From NCBI GenBank assembly GCA_014529385.2, contig CM043958.1, positions 122,850,817 to 122,914,816 of the forward strand: DNA of 64,000 bases. The letters run 5' to 3'. This stretch comes from Adiantum capillus-veneris (taxonomy: Eukaryota > Streptophyta > Polypodiopsida > Polypodiales > Pteridaceae). Under the pieces are notes generated by a model. That model was not told the DNA's origin. It ran no database searches and saw only the letters and a program-made list of their open reading frames with translations. Positions 21,741 to 33,979 of this stretch are shown in pieces. Position numbers and translations under genes: made by a program. How positions within the stretch are numbered: the first letter of the stretch is position 1; the number at the start of each line of letters is the position of its first letter.

Positions 21741-22440
21741 AACTCGCTATGCTCTCCCAGCTGAGGTTGGGGTTTGTCATTTGCTTGTGGAATTATTGAG
21801 GTGAAGTGAAATTCTGCCTCCTTTATTTATGACGTCTCTAAGCTCCACCCGTTCCTTAGGCTAAGTCAACCTCCTTTTTTGAGTAGTCCATATTTTGTAC
21901 ATTTTTTCACTCCTTTATTACCCCGTTCACAACTTTATCACCCTACTAACTCTCTTCCTTTTCCTCCTTTTTTGTTAGTATCCACTTAAGATTGGTCATA
22001 ACCTATCTTTTAGTAGGTCTCTCCCTCTTAAATATGGTACCTTGTACAGTTTTTTGGAACCACACCTCCCTATTTATACCCCCCCCATATCCCTCTTGTG
22101 TTTACACCATTGATGAGCTAATTAAAAGAAACACGTTGGTGTAGACTTGTGTCACGTCTTCTTACTCTTGCCCCCCTTCCTTCCCCCTTTTTTTTTCTCT
22201 CCCTCTTCTCTTCCATCATGTTGCCGAAGCAAGGTTCGCTCGCTAAGTTTTTTCTTTTTCAACTATAAGCTCTAATCACTAACTATCTTTAAATATCCCT
22301 AACTATGCTCTAAACCTTAAATATAGAGTTAAATCTTAAACCTAAACCCAAAGCTCTAACATTAAATCTACACCTCAACTCTAACGTAAACTCTAAATTA
22401 AATATCAAAACTAAATCCTAAACCTATGATTCTCTCTATC
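21741..22440. other. Non-coding pyrimidine-rich stretch
   Basis: T/C-rich sequence without a convincing ORF. Between about 22260 and 22430 there is a degenerate repeat of CTAAAC/CTCTAA-type units (e.g. CCTAAACCCAAAGCTCTAAC), which resembles a decayed telomere-like or simple repeat and nothing firmer. Confidence 0.4.
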
Positions 22441-23123
<683 letters not shown>

Positions 23124-23189
23124 GTATACCTATTTCGTAGAGAGCGTCAAAACTCAGATCTATAAATTTGAGTTTTTGGTGCTCTTGGA

Positions 23190-23345
23190 TTATTCTTACA
23201 GGGTCGTCATCGCTATAGGCATCGCTATGAGTATCGCTATATAACAAAGACTATAGCGACGCTCATAGATAGCGATGCTCATAGATAGCGACGTCGAGAC
23301 TTTTCCACATTTGAGCGTCGCTACGTTGAAGAACCTCTTGTAGTG
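23190..23345 (-). mobile_element. CACTA element terminus with GCGACG-type subterminal repeats
   Basis: The sequence ends CTCTTGTAGTG at 23345, i.e. CACTACAAGAG on the minus strand, the classic CACTA start. The adjacent 150 bases hold many copies of AGCGACG/ATCGCTAT in both directions, the usual transposase-binding subterminal array. The other end was not found. A second CACTA start with the same subterminal motif lies at 61327. Confidence 0.65.
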
Positions 23346-23713
23346 CTTCTTCTTTCTCCTGAGGACTATAAATGTATATAATATATTACTTACTTGAAAT
23401 CACTTAAATGAATAGCTATCAACAGTTGATACTGTAATCTTAAACATGGAATGATGTGACCAACTAAACCAATCACTTCATTTGGAGTGAGTGGGCTACC
23501 CACAATATTTTCTTACCATCATATTATAGCACGCCTTCATTTCCAGCATTGGAGCTGGTGGCAATATTGTTGTATGCTAGTTCTCCATATATGTATGTCT
23601 TTGTCGGAGCGAGAGAGAGAGAGAGAGAGCTAGTCTTTGACAACTCAACTCCGAGGCAGGATGCTCATAAATCATAAGGAATGAACACGACACACACACA
23701 CACACACACATGA
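23346..23713. other. Non-coding stretch with short GA and CA runs
   Basis: No gene seen. Short microsatellites lie at about 23610-23628 (GA) and 23690-23709 (CA). The latter abuts the chromovirus pol tail. Confidence 0.4.
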
Positions 23714-23959
23714 TTGAGGCAAACGATGGGAAAAAATCCTACGAGCCATCAAAAGTATTATGCTAAATCAGCAAAAAGATACTATGGTCCCTTTCAAATC
23801 TTGAAGCCAATCAATGAACTCAAGTTTCCAAACCATTGGCTCACACACAATGCTTTTCATGTGAGCCTACTTAAGCCCTACAAAGGAGAGCCACCAAAAG
23901 AACCAATTATTGAAGACCCCCTAGAAATCGACGATCAAGAAGAGGTGCTACAACCCTAA
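23714..23959 (+). pseudogene. Chromovirus integrase C-terminal fragment
   Basis: A plus frame of 81 codons that closely matches part of the E2 pol ORF (54152-56697): KRYYGPFQILKPI, HNAFHVSLLKPYKGEP and EPIIEDP. This is the GPY/F module of gypsy integrase. Residues TAYQ after the PINE motif are missing compared with E2, and the chromodomain tail is absent because the sequence passes into LTR within some 40 bases. Confidence 0.88.
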
Positions 23960-24094
23960 TGCGACGATCATTAGATGATGATTAAAGTTGCATGAGATGC
24001 TTGATAGCTAAGGTGCATGCTTAAATCTAGGCTTGTGATTGAAGGTAAACCCAAATCCCTACAAGGAGGGGGCGAGCCCTTGAAGCTAGGGGAT

Positions 24095-24213
<119 letters not shown>

Positions 24214-24703
24214 TGCACTTGCTCATCCCATGCTTGATGAGTAAGGTGATTGAGGTGCTTAAGCATGTAAGGGACCAAGGTGCTTGGGGTCTTGAAAGTC
24301 AAAACATATGCCTACAAAGGAGGGGGCGAGCCATGAGAATAGGAGGTGGAGTTGAATGACTCCTCCATCTCCCAAAGGGCACTCCTTTCTCAAGAGCCAA
24401 AAGGGACACATGTCAAGCCTAGCTAGGTTTCCCTCAAGGTGTGCCTAAAGCCTATTGATTGACCCTTAGAGAGCTCCAATGAGAATTTAACTAATTAAAT
24501 TGATTCTTTAGGTATTTTTCAAGCCCTCTCTCTCAAAGGGAAAAGGAGGACACTTGTCCAAAGGCTACCTCTACTGCTTGACTTGACCTAGGCTTATGAT
24601 TGGCTAGGCTTGAGAGAGCCAATGAGCTTGATGCATGAGCTATAAGAGGGGTTCCACTCAAGCAAGGAGAGGGCTAGCTTGCAACATATACTCTCTCCCC
24701 CCT

Positions 24704-24704
<1 letters not shown>

Positions 24705-24799
<95 letters not shown>
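24705..24799. repeat. (CA)n microsatellite in LTR
   Basis: About 95 bases of CA. The matching place in the LTR copy at 50462-50490 has only short interrupted CACTCTCACACACTCACAC. Confidence 0.95.
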
Positions 24800-24801
<2 letters not shown>

Positions 24802-25492
24802 ATTGTGTGAAGTTCTAAGTGCAAGAGCTTCATCTCCTTTTCCAATCTTGTTGTTGAGAAGTTGAGAGCCTAAACCAACACTCTTGGCTATGGAATGCAA
24901 ATCCAACCAAGAGCCATGCTTCAATGCTTAAGCTTGCCATCTTCTTCATCATCATTACTATGCTAATTATACTATGCTAAGCAAAAAGAGTGATGATAAG
25001 TGAGGAACTATTTCTTTCTCATAAGAATGCTTCTTCTTCTTCTTCCCTACCCTCATTCCCTGCTAGCTCTCTCCATCTTCAAAGGTGTTTGAGGTCTTGG
25101 GACTGAGGCCGGGGACAAGTTAATGCTTTCATTTAGCTAAGTTACGGGCATAATTGTGGTGCATGAAGTTTCCTATCTTCATTGCACCATCAAGGTTTCA
25201 AGGAACACAAATCTTGTATTGTACCATGTCTCTCTTTTATGGGAGAAACTATAATACAAAATCCTTTTGGAGGGGGGACCGGCTCCACATAAATTTGGTC
25301 CTCAACTGCTCTCAAGTTCTCTAATTCTCTCTCTTACAAAGTATTGTTTATGCCGAGTTAATTAAGTATATTGGTTATGTTGCTTCCTTTAATCAAGTTC
25401 ACCCTCTATTTCTAAAAGTAGTCCCATAAAAATGCTCAATACAGTTTTCTTAATTCCGCTATTCTCAATGTCCATAGGTCATTTCCATTACA

Positions 25493-27050
25493 AATATGGT
25501 CAGTATCCTCGCTCAAGACCAATAAGAAGGGACTCAAACAAGAGATGCTTGTGATAGAAAATTGTAATTCCACCAAAAGAACTATAGAAAAGTGATACTA
25601 AAAAGAAGCTTCATCTTCCACAATAATCCATACATGTCAATGTCCCATACCACGAAAATATTCATAAACTATTGATTTGAGGGTACTGCAAACAAAAATA
25701 TGATGGGAATCAAACTATGGTTTACCACGAAGACTTTGTTATTTCATCCATCCCCATTAACACAAACTTAGACATAAGGATTGGTGTTTCCTATAATCTT
25801 AGATTGCTTTAGTAAAAATTACTCTATATTATGTCTCAATATGTGATACAATCTTGCATAAAAGCATAAAAATAAGAAATTCTATGTGTCCTAATCATGA
25901 TCAAAAGGATTAAAGAGAAGATACTCATAGAATCTAGATTTGACATACCTTGTATGACTAGGTGGAAAGCTTTCTTTCCTTGAGTAGCATAAAAATTGGT
26001 ATTTTGTAAACACAAAGTGATGCTCAAGCACATTCACTTCATATCGATGCCTTGTGGAAATAAAAAAATTGAAACTTTTGTATCCTTAATTGTGTACATT
26101 TTTCATGATGGAATAGCTGCATGCTCATGAATCATACTCATCTAAGTATGTTGAGATAGTAGAAAACATGAGAAAGCACATATTGGACATGCTGTCCAAA
26201 ATTTGAAAAGAAACTTCATGTTACACCACCATGTGGTAGGAACATTTTTAAGTGATCCTCTTGGCCATAGTATCGCAAAATAGACATAAATAACATCTAG
26301 AAAGCAAGATACTAAGCAATATATGCACAGAAAAAGCATATCATCTAATAGATTCAAGCAAACACTATAGTTATCCATGCCTCACACTGTTTGTACATCT
26401 GCATGAGCAAGCATAGAATTGGCCTTGAAATCAAAATATTCATAAAGGGAGCAAGAAAATCAAGGCATATATGCACATATTGACTACCTTATCACAATAA
26501 CATCGTGTAGAAAATGCACAAATGCGCTTTCCAAAAAATACATTCTAAGCCAGCATATACTTTTATTCTGTAAAGCATGTTGAAAAGATGAAATTGTGAT
26601 ATAAAATCATGCATGAGATCAAGAAAATCTCTCATCATCTAAGTAAGATTCCAAAAGAATGATTCTTGCGAGCCATGGTTACCAAAGAAACCAACTAGGA
26701 ACAATCAAAGCATAGCTAGAGAAAACATATCTTCAAAATTTTGGATTGGTGCTTTGATTTTGGCACATAGAGGATATTGATAAATCATGTAAATGACCAA
26801 AATTGGAATCCATAGACATGGCTTACATGCCATGATTAAGTACCCAAAAATGGATCGAGATTTTGTAGCCATCTTTGCCCAGTCACATAAAATTTTCCAA
26901 GGCTTTTCATGCATTGGCCTTGCCAACCTTAAGACAATTTTGTAGCCATCTTTGCCCAGTCACATAAAATTTTCCAAGGCTTTTCACGCATTGGCCTTGC
27001 CAACCTTAAGACAATTTTCTTAAAATCTTGGTGTTTCCAAAACCAAAAAT
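25493..27050. other. AT-rich non-coding stretch with a 77-base tandem duplication
   Basis: No coding region could be supported; all open frames are short and lack recognisable motifs. A block beginning TTTTGTAGCC at 26861 is repeated at 26938 (two 77-base copies, nearly identical). Confidence 0.5.
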
Positions 27051-27229
27051 TAATTCCTAAAATCAATTGTGGCATAGGCTTGCCCTAGCAATAAGTAAAA
27101 CTTGCTCTTGTAAATGACTAATGGCCATTAGCTACTACAATCCTATGTGGTGTATCCATCATAGGTTACATCTTCTCTTGCAACACTTGAAAAATAGTTT
27201 GTAATTGATTCTTTTGCTTTTCTAAGCAC

Positions 27230-27740
27230 TTAGAATACACTATGATATCATCGACGAATATTCTTGTGTAAGTTCTATGCCTTCAAAAAACTCAATCTAT
27301 CATTTGGTGGAATGTGCTTGTTGGAGCATTGTTGCATCCAATGGGCATCACTATGTACTCACATAATCCAAATGTAGTTCAAAAAGCTATGTTGTTTATG
27401 CCTTATGAGTATATGCTAATCTAGCAATAACCACTTTTAAGGTCTATCAAAGAGATTCTCATTATCCCACCATACCCATAAAGTAGAGGGAAAACAATCA
27501 CCATCATATGGTAGAGGATAACAATCAAGTTATATTTCTTACATGGTTTGAAGGGAAAAAAGCATCCACAACATACTACATCCATGCTAAATTTGATGGA
27601 AGAGGATGGCACTTCCAAGTATAAGCTCTTTGAGGGTTGCAAAAAAAAAAATGGTGGTTGTTTCTTTGAGACGTAAGGCACTTTCGGAGCTTTGGACTTG
27701 GGTAGCCATACCAGCTTTGGTTTATCTACCATGATTGACT
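27230..27740 (-). pseudogene. Gypsy RT relic
   Basis: Translating the minus strand with frameshifts gives pieces of the Ty3/gypsy RT palm: LIDLKSGYC, TTFGLCEYIVMPIGCNNAP and a degraded FVDDI-like region near 27250. The LPKSKAPKVPYVSKKQ region lies upstream. It is heavily decayed and clearly older than the chromovirus copies. Confidence 0.65.
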
Positions 27741-27915
27741 TCTTTATCCATATGTACTTGGTTGGTTGTCCATGAAGTTGTCGAACATGTTTAGACTATA
27801 ATTTAGGATGTGATGTGGTATTAACGGGTTGGTCATCCCAAATATGATTAGTTTACACCAAGGGAGTGGCATAAGATATGCCGTTTAAGTTTGACTCCTT
27901 TAAGGTTTCCTCCTG

Positions 27916-28210
27916 TCAATGTGGAACTGCTTTGAACTTGCGCATCCATGAGACACACAAGATGATTGTTTCATTAAGATCAATATCCTCCATTACATGG
28001 AATCGGTGTGGGCATTGATGGATATTTATGCTGATTGACACCTTGGATTGACCTAATTTGACCATTGTATCTTTGTTTGTAGCTCTGAGCTCAACCTGAT
28101 TAGTTGTCAATTGAAATATTCATGTATGTTGAATATTTGATGTCATTAACTCGTGCTCTAGTATCAACAAGTACTCTTTCACTTGATCCATCTACCATCT
28201 AGATACAAAT
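27916..28210 (-). pseudogene. Gypsy protease relic
   Basis: The minus strand encodes a decayed aspartic-protease-like stretch: VDTRARVND near 28180 (D-T/S-G position replaced), then MVKLGQSKVSISINIHQCP and ETIILCVSWMRKF, where ILGxxWL is expected. It sits between the integrase relic and the RT relic. Confidence 0.45.
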
Positions 28211-28244
28211 GTGTACATCCATACCTCCAAGCCCATTCGAATGA

Positions 28245-28960
28245 TGTCTGAATTGCTTCAATAGAAAGAGATGTCAATCATTTCATTAATGAAGTAAGTC
28301 CCTTCGTCGCTCACTATTTCAATCGGTAGTCCATATTTTGTAAAGACATTTTCATACAAGAATTATGTTGTCATTTTGGCATCGTTTCTTTGTGTCATTT
28401 TGGCTTCAACCCATTTAGTTAGATAGTCTATGGCCACAATGATATATTGAGCATGTGTTCTGTATGTGGGAGGTGTGATATGTCCGACAAAGTCAATTTT
28501 CCATTTTGCGAAAGCCCTTGCTCCCATCATAGGTCGTAGCGGCATTTTGTTTCATCGCGTAGGTGCTTTGGTAGGTTGACATTTGTCACAACACTTCACA
28601 AATACTTCGGCATCAAGGTTGGCCACCAAATTCTTATGACAAGGATTGCTCTCACCGTTTTATATGCAGAAAAATGTCCGCTTTTTGTGACCATTAGTCT
28701 TCTCAAAAATTGGTATATAGTCACTTTTCATGGCACATATTTGCAATTGGTTTTCCTTTTCTTGCTTGTAGAGTAGTCCTTGATCAACATGTAGCTTTTT
28801 ACTTTGGCCAGAATGTATTTTCTCTTAGGTTTACTTATCTCCTTTGGTAAGACACCTTTGGTTATGTAATCCACAATGTACAAACTCCAATTGGGTGCAA
28901 TTGCTTCTTGGAAGGTGTTGCATATTCTACAGGTGCTTGATTTGTGCAAATGTCACACGA
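28245..28960 (-). pseudogene. Gypsy integrase relic
   Basis: The minus strand shows the N-terminal segment NWSLYIVDYITKGVLPKE, a zinc-finger remnant ending CCDKCQPTKAP, the core start FAKWKIDFVGHI with VAIDYLTKWVEAK, and GLPIEIVSDEGTYFINEMI with the second catalytic Asp. Stops and frameshifts break it. On this strand it lies upstream of protease and RT, the reverse of gypsy order, so it comes from a second element or a rearrangement. Confidence 0.75.
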
Positions 28961-29190
28961 GATAATGTACTCATATACACTTTGTTTCATATTAGACCAC
29001 TACAAAACCAAGTCTCATCAATCACTAAAATGTTTGCACTTTCCCATTGTAAATTCCCATGGTTTGCACATGAGCTTGTCTCAAGTACACATTCCTTTCT
29101 GTTGGCTCTATACATAGCCTCAATACTCCATCATTCCCATTCTTATATAGTCTTTTTGTTGGATCTATACATAGCTTCAATAGATGTCAT
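28961..29190. other. Non-coding, with a near-repeat of TTGG(C/A)TCTATACATAGC
   Basis: The motif occurs at about 29102 and 29159. Nothing else is seen. Confidence 0.4.
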
Positions 29191-30418
29191 GTGACACATC
29201 CAACCCTATGTGTCCGTGGACAAGCTACAACATGACAAGGGGTTAGTTCAGTCAAGTCAGTTTAGAATAGGAAGTGATCTGGCACTTTTGTGAGTCTGTT
29301 CACAAACCGTGCATGACCAGTCACTTAGTGTAGATGCATACCTCTGGTTGCACACAGCATGATCATAAGCATTCCCATCAGAATCCATAAGAATCCTTCA
29401 GGGGAATTTTCCAGTGCATTTAGCCTATTTTTCCTATTTTTGATATTTTTCACTTATTATTTTTAAGTGACTTTTGTTGGAAAGTAGGTAGGGCAAATTG
29501 AGTAAGTTTGTATATAAGCAAACCTAGACTAGCACTAATTGGCAGAAGAGGCAGCAGGAGCACCTTGCTCAACAGGCAACTTCTTAGCAGAACCCAAGAG
29601 TCCTAGCATTTTTGCTCCACAACAACAACCTAACGTTTTGGACCAGATCAGCCAGCGTTTTTGCACTTGCAGATTCCGACGATAGCAGAACATCACATCA
29701 GCCTAGCGTTTTGCATTTGCAAGACAACCGTCAGTAGCAAAGCAGATTTTCAGCCCTAGCGTTTTTGATTTGCAGATCAACCATGGTGTTTTGCAGATTC
29801 TCCGTGACGGAACCTAGAACCATCAGTGTTTTCAGTTTTCAGCCCTTAGACACCGCAATTCAAGTCCCGAACCTCGCAGATCTCACCTTCCCGCAGCAGC
29901 TCCTCATCACACGGTCAGTTTCCGCAAGGTTTACAATTTCAGACCGAAACACGCAGATTTCAACATCTGCATTTTCAGCGCATCTTCGTCGCATCGTCGC
30001 CATCGACATCCTCATCGGTATAGAGTCAAAATTCAGCAGATAAAGATTTGCAGATTTCAGCCCTTAGCATTTTCAGATTTCAGTCCATCTTGTCGTCGTC
30101 CTCATTGTCGTCGACCTTGTCGGCAAGTCTAAGCATTGTAGAGGTTTTTGCAATCATAAGTAGACCGCTCTCGCCATAGAGAGTGGGGCCTTCGGAGGAG
30201 GGTTTTACAAAGTCTCTAGTGTCGTATCTCTCTTCTCTCTCTATCTCTTAATTTCATACACTTGCATGCACAATGTCCATTCACTTTGTTTGTGATCATA
30301 GCATTCTCTCATTAAGAACGGAAGGCTCTACCTTCCATAAGAACAAAAGGAACCTTGAACACAGTTCGGAGCACTCATCTTGAGCAAAGCACAAACATTC
30401 ATTCCGCTGCACCTAACA
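29190..30418 (+). repeat. Probable LTR (left edge uncertain)
   Basis: Ends CCTAACA at 30418, directly followed by TTGGAATCAGAGC, one base away from the initiator-Met primer site TGGTATCAGAGC. This is the layout of a plus-strand 5' LTR. The left edge is a guess (TGTGACACATCC at 29190). The interior has several 'TAGCGTTTT(T)GCA(T/C)TTGCAGA'-like repeats between 29620 and 30080. No partner LTR was found. Confidence 0.4.
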
Positions 30419-31853
30419 TTGGAATCAGAGCTTTGACAGTGTTCTGTATCACTCAAGGAAAGAACCACAAGAATCACAATAATTTTTTTTGCTTGTTGTG
30501 GTCGCACGAACCCAAGTTCTCTTGGACGTATCGATTCCTAGTCGTGTTTTTGAAGAGTGACAGAAATCCCAGGAAAGAAGGGCTTGTCCAACCTCCCCTT
30601 GTGTCTCTTTTCACTCATTGAGAGCGGACTGTGCACTTAGCGGCCGGCCAATCGACGTGAGGTGAGAAAAAGCAACCTTGGTGTGAGCGCAAAGCCGCCA
30701 AGGGGTGCACTCGCGGAAAGGAGTAGAACTCGGGTGAAGAGAAGATCCTTCTCGAACACAGATTGCAAGCGAAAGAAAACCTCAAGAACCTCAAGACCCG
30801 CAAGAACCTAAAGAACTCAAGAACCCAAGAACCTAAGTTCCTCGTGAACTTAAGAACCCAAGACCACAAGAACCCACGACTTCACGATGGTCATCACTTA
30901 AAGCGGAATGGATACTTCGCTTGGAGGTGATGAGCATGAGAGAGGCGAAATTAGTAACCACTTTATCTCTTGGCTTGGACCATGTCGGCCCGATAGCGTA
31001 ATCAAATCTTCGAAGTCTCCTTGAGAGTAAGCTTGTCACTATGTATACACCTTGCGTATACCTTGCCTTGTATTAATTTTGTGTGATGCTTGCCTTGCTT
31101 GGCACACACCTTATATAAAGCTTTGCTCCAGCAAACTTGAATTGCTCGTCATATTGAAAGTCGTGGTTGTAAAGAATCAAGCCTTGCTTGATATCCTCCC
31201 TACTTCATGTTTGAATGTTGCAAGGAATACCTCCTTGCTCGAATGCCTTCACACAATCGAGCCTTGCTTGATTGTCTATGATGACTAATTAAACCTTCCT
31301 TAAATCTTAAACATTGCTTGAGATAATGATATCTTCTGGATAAAAATCTGGTTGAGCTTTGATGGCATCAAGCAAGGCACTGAACGGATTTTGTCATTCT
31401 GTAAGTAGTAAATTCAGAAATCAAATTTTTGATTTTGCCAAAAATTGGGTGGGAATACCCCTTGGAGGAAGTTTGGCCACTTAAAAACACCCCAAAAACT
31501 AAGCTTTGGCTATGGCATGCAGGGTAGCGAGCAGCGCAGAGAGAGAAAGGACACGTCACCTTGGCTCGCTCATGAAGCGAAAATTGATACCCATGCCAAT
31601 GCACTCCTCTTTGGTTCCACCCCCGCCGCAAACGGCTTGGCTCCTTCCTCCATGCAAGAGGCTTTTCCTGCACGGCTTACAGCTCCTCGAGCTTCCTCCT
31701 CGACCACCCCTTCCTTGCATGGATTACATGCTTCATGCATGCCTTTCCTGGCGCCCTTGTGGCTCACCACCACGCCTTTATGCTTTTCCATGCTCCCTCC
31801 ATGTACCTCGCCTAAGCTACAAGCCCTCGTCCCCATCTTCCTCCTTCCTCAAG

Positions 31854-31896
<43 letters not shown>

Positions 31897-31912
31897 CTAA
31901 GCTCTGATACCC
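30419..31912. other. Non-coding stretch between two LTR-like ends
   Basis: No gag or pol could be recognised on either strand. Open frames here are short and overlap each other in several frames. A direct simple run of AAGAACC-type repeats occurs near 30775-30870. A GA run lies at 31856-31894, and on the minus strand GGGTATCAGAGC (31900-31911) resembles an initiator-Met primer site. Confidence 0.4.
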
Positions 31913-32100
31913 TGTGAGGACCAAGGACCCTCCCAATTCTTATAGCCCTCGGACTAGTGGCCGTGCCTATGGGCCTTGCCCACTTAAGACTTGCTTAGTC
32001 TCGACACCTTGCGACTTGCTCATAACCACTTTCCATTTTCTCCCAGTTTTACCATAAGCGCAGGGAATTGTATTAGAAAGAAACAAAAGTTACATTGATA
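31913..32100 (-). repeat. LTR-like edge on minus strand (weak)
   Basis: The plus strand reads GCTCTGATACCC then TGTGAGGACC, i.e. on the minus strand an LTR end …CCTCACA followed by a primer-binding-like GGGTATCAGAGC. The other edge is not seen and a LINE relic starts within about 250 bases. Confidence 0.35.
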
Positions 32101-32164
32101 GGATGCCGAGCCAGCCTACAGATTACATAATCTGGTAAATCAAAAAATCCTACAAGAGTTACAT

Positions 32165-33260
32165 TAAGCATACTGAGACAGGGCATCAATCTCATTTTGC
32201 AGTTGGGAAATGAACATATTCCCTTCCTGGTCTTGAGACTCCAGGTGGCTAATCTCCACGTCTTGACACTTCTCCCACCGTTTTCTCTTGAGGGTACGTC
32301 TTATCCAAAGTTGAGGAGGAAGGTTGTTGGCCTTCAATCATCCTTTAGTAATGGAATCCCCTATCCTTTAAGATAGCTTTTTTAGTTCTGTATAACGTGA
32401 CCTGGTCCACAGCAACAACCTTCAGGCCTGTAGATTAAAATATTCTCAGACTAGGTGTCTGGTAAGCTCCCTCAAATATCAAAAAATTTCTCTGCCCAAA
32501 GAAATTCAACCCTAGCTTTGTTTCAAAAGATAGAAAGAAAGCAAGTGTAATCTCCTAACAACAGTTGTTTCGAGGAAAGAGTGAATCCCAACACTTTGAC
32601 TAGCGGGGCAAGCTCCTGGAAGTTGGCAAGACAATTTAAAAAGAGGTGAAAAATATCCTCCATTTGATGGTGACACCTGTCACATCTACCATCACCTAGA
32701 TTGGCTTGGAGCATCCTCTTTTCTGTCCACACCGATTTGTGTAGAATCAACCATAAAAGCAGAGACTTTTTTGGGTTTGATAGCCTTGGACCAAATGTTT
32801 GTAAACTTGAATTCCCATTGTTTCCTAGAGAGGGAAATCTTCCCTCTCTTGTTAAGAGTGAGGAAGAGAGGGGGTTTCAGATCGGGAGATTCGCACAAGG
32901 GGTTGGTTAACTTGAATCCACCCTCCCACACATAGGCCTTGAGATTCATAGGCTGTGTAGAGTGGAGAGTCCATTTCAGGTCGTTGGGGAAGACATCCAT
33001 CCTAGACTTTAGGAGAGTTAACTCCCAAGGGCTAGTTCGATACTGTAAGGAAAGATCAAGGTCAGTCAGCCAATCCTAGTTAGCATGATCCCACCAACTG
33101 ATGCTAGCACGATAGACTTCTGTTGTGTAAGGCGAAATCCCCCTGGGGGATGGATAAGTAGTATTTAGAGAGGAAATTGGGTGTGAGCTCCTCTATGTCG
33201 ATTCCAATCTTGCCAAACAAATCTTAAGAGATCCGAGCCTGATGCTGAAACAGATTGTTT
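32165..33260 (-). pseudogene. LINE ORF2 3' relic (RT zinc-binding domain)
   Basis: The minus strand encodes, across at least one frameshift near 32745, the C-terminal part of a plant LINE ORF2: WSKAIKPKKVSAF, then LHKSVWTEKRML and GRCDRCHHQMEDIFHLFLNC. This is the Cys/His reverse-transcriptase zinc-binding region downstream of RT. Further down, LPPQLWIRRTLKRKRW and a stop near 32168 look like the ORF end. The RT and endonuclease domains are missing, as expected of a 5'-truncated LINE copy. Confidence 0.75.
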
Positions 33261-33835
33261 TTCCATCAAAACTTTGGGAGTTAAATTAGAGAGAACAAAA
33301 AGGTGTACAATAGATAATGATATAACTCCTAGCCATCTTCGCCCCTACAAGATGCTTCTTCTAATTGAAGAGCATCATGTAAAGAGGGTATTTAAAGACT
33401 CAATTAGAAAAGGGTGTGTTTTACTTATGACAAAGATACAAATAAAGGTTCTTAAATAGGCTTTGAAGGGACATACTGTAGAGGCTTTTCATATAGTGAA
33501 CTCCCCAAGAGCGAGAGAAACTCATTGTTGATAACAACAAACAAACAAAAACGCATACAAGACAATGTAACAACTCTTTCAGTTAAATATTTGTATTTCT
33601 ACATAACATTCAAAATTGGGGCAATTTAACAATACCATTGCATCAAGAGCATGTGAAACTCTAGAAAGCAATCCTATCCAAAACCCTTGCAATGGTTACG
33701 GGGGACACCTACACAAAGGCACGCACGTTATGGTACACTACCTACACTGCACTTGCCCAACCATGCACAAGAAGATTTAGAAATTTTCTCATGTAGGAAA
33801 ACGGAGTCTTTTCCAATGTTTTTCATACAATGAAT
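33261..33835. other. Non-coding stretch
   Basis: No gene, RNA or repeat supported. Confidence 0.4.
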
Positions 33836-33979
33836 AACATCATGAGCTTCTGCTCGAGAGGCACCGCATACCTAGCTAGTTACAATTGGTCCCCTGCCCC
33901 CCACCCGGCCGATGGTCCCCTGCCCCCAATCGTATCTAGCTAGGTATGCAGTGCCTCCCTCACAGAAGCTCATGATGTT
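33836..33979. repeat. Inverted repeat / hairpin with 54-base arms
   Basis: The arms 33836-33889 and 33926-33979 are inverted copies with 47 of 54 positions matching, separated by a 36-base loop that itself holds two near copies of GGTCCCCTGCCCCC. It could be a small foldback transposon (MITE) or a small-RNA hairpin. No target duplication is evident. Confidence 0.85.

Noticed and set aside
22260-22430. CTAAACC/CTCTAAC-type repeats as an internal telomere array
   Set aside because: The units are irregular and not a clean TTTAGGG repeat; noted only as possible context for the Penelope-like relic.
31445-31907. Two overlapping plus frames of 133-151 codons and a minus frame of 88 codons
   Set aside because: All three frames of a GC-richer stretch are open together. 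None has a recognisable domain, and two run into a GA repeat.
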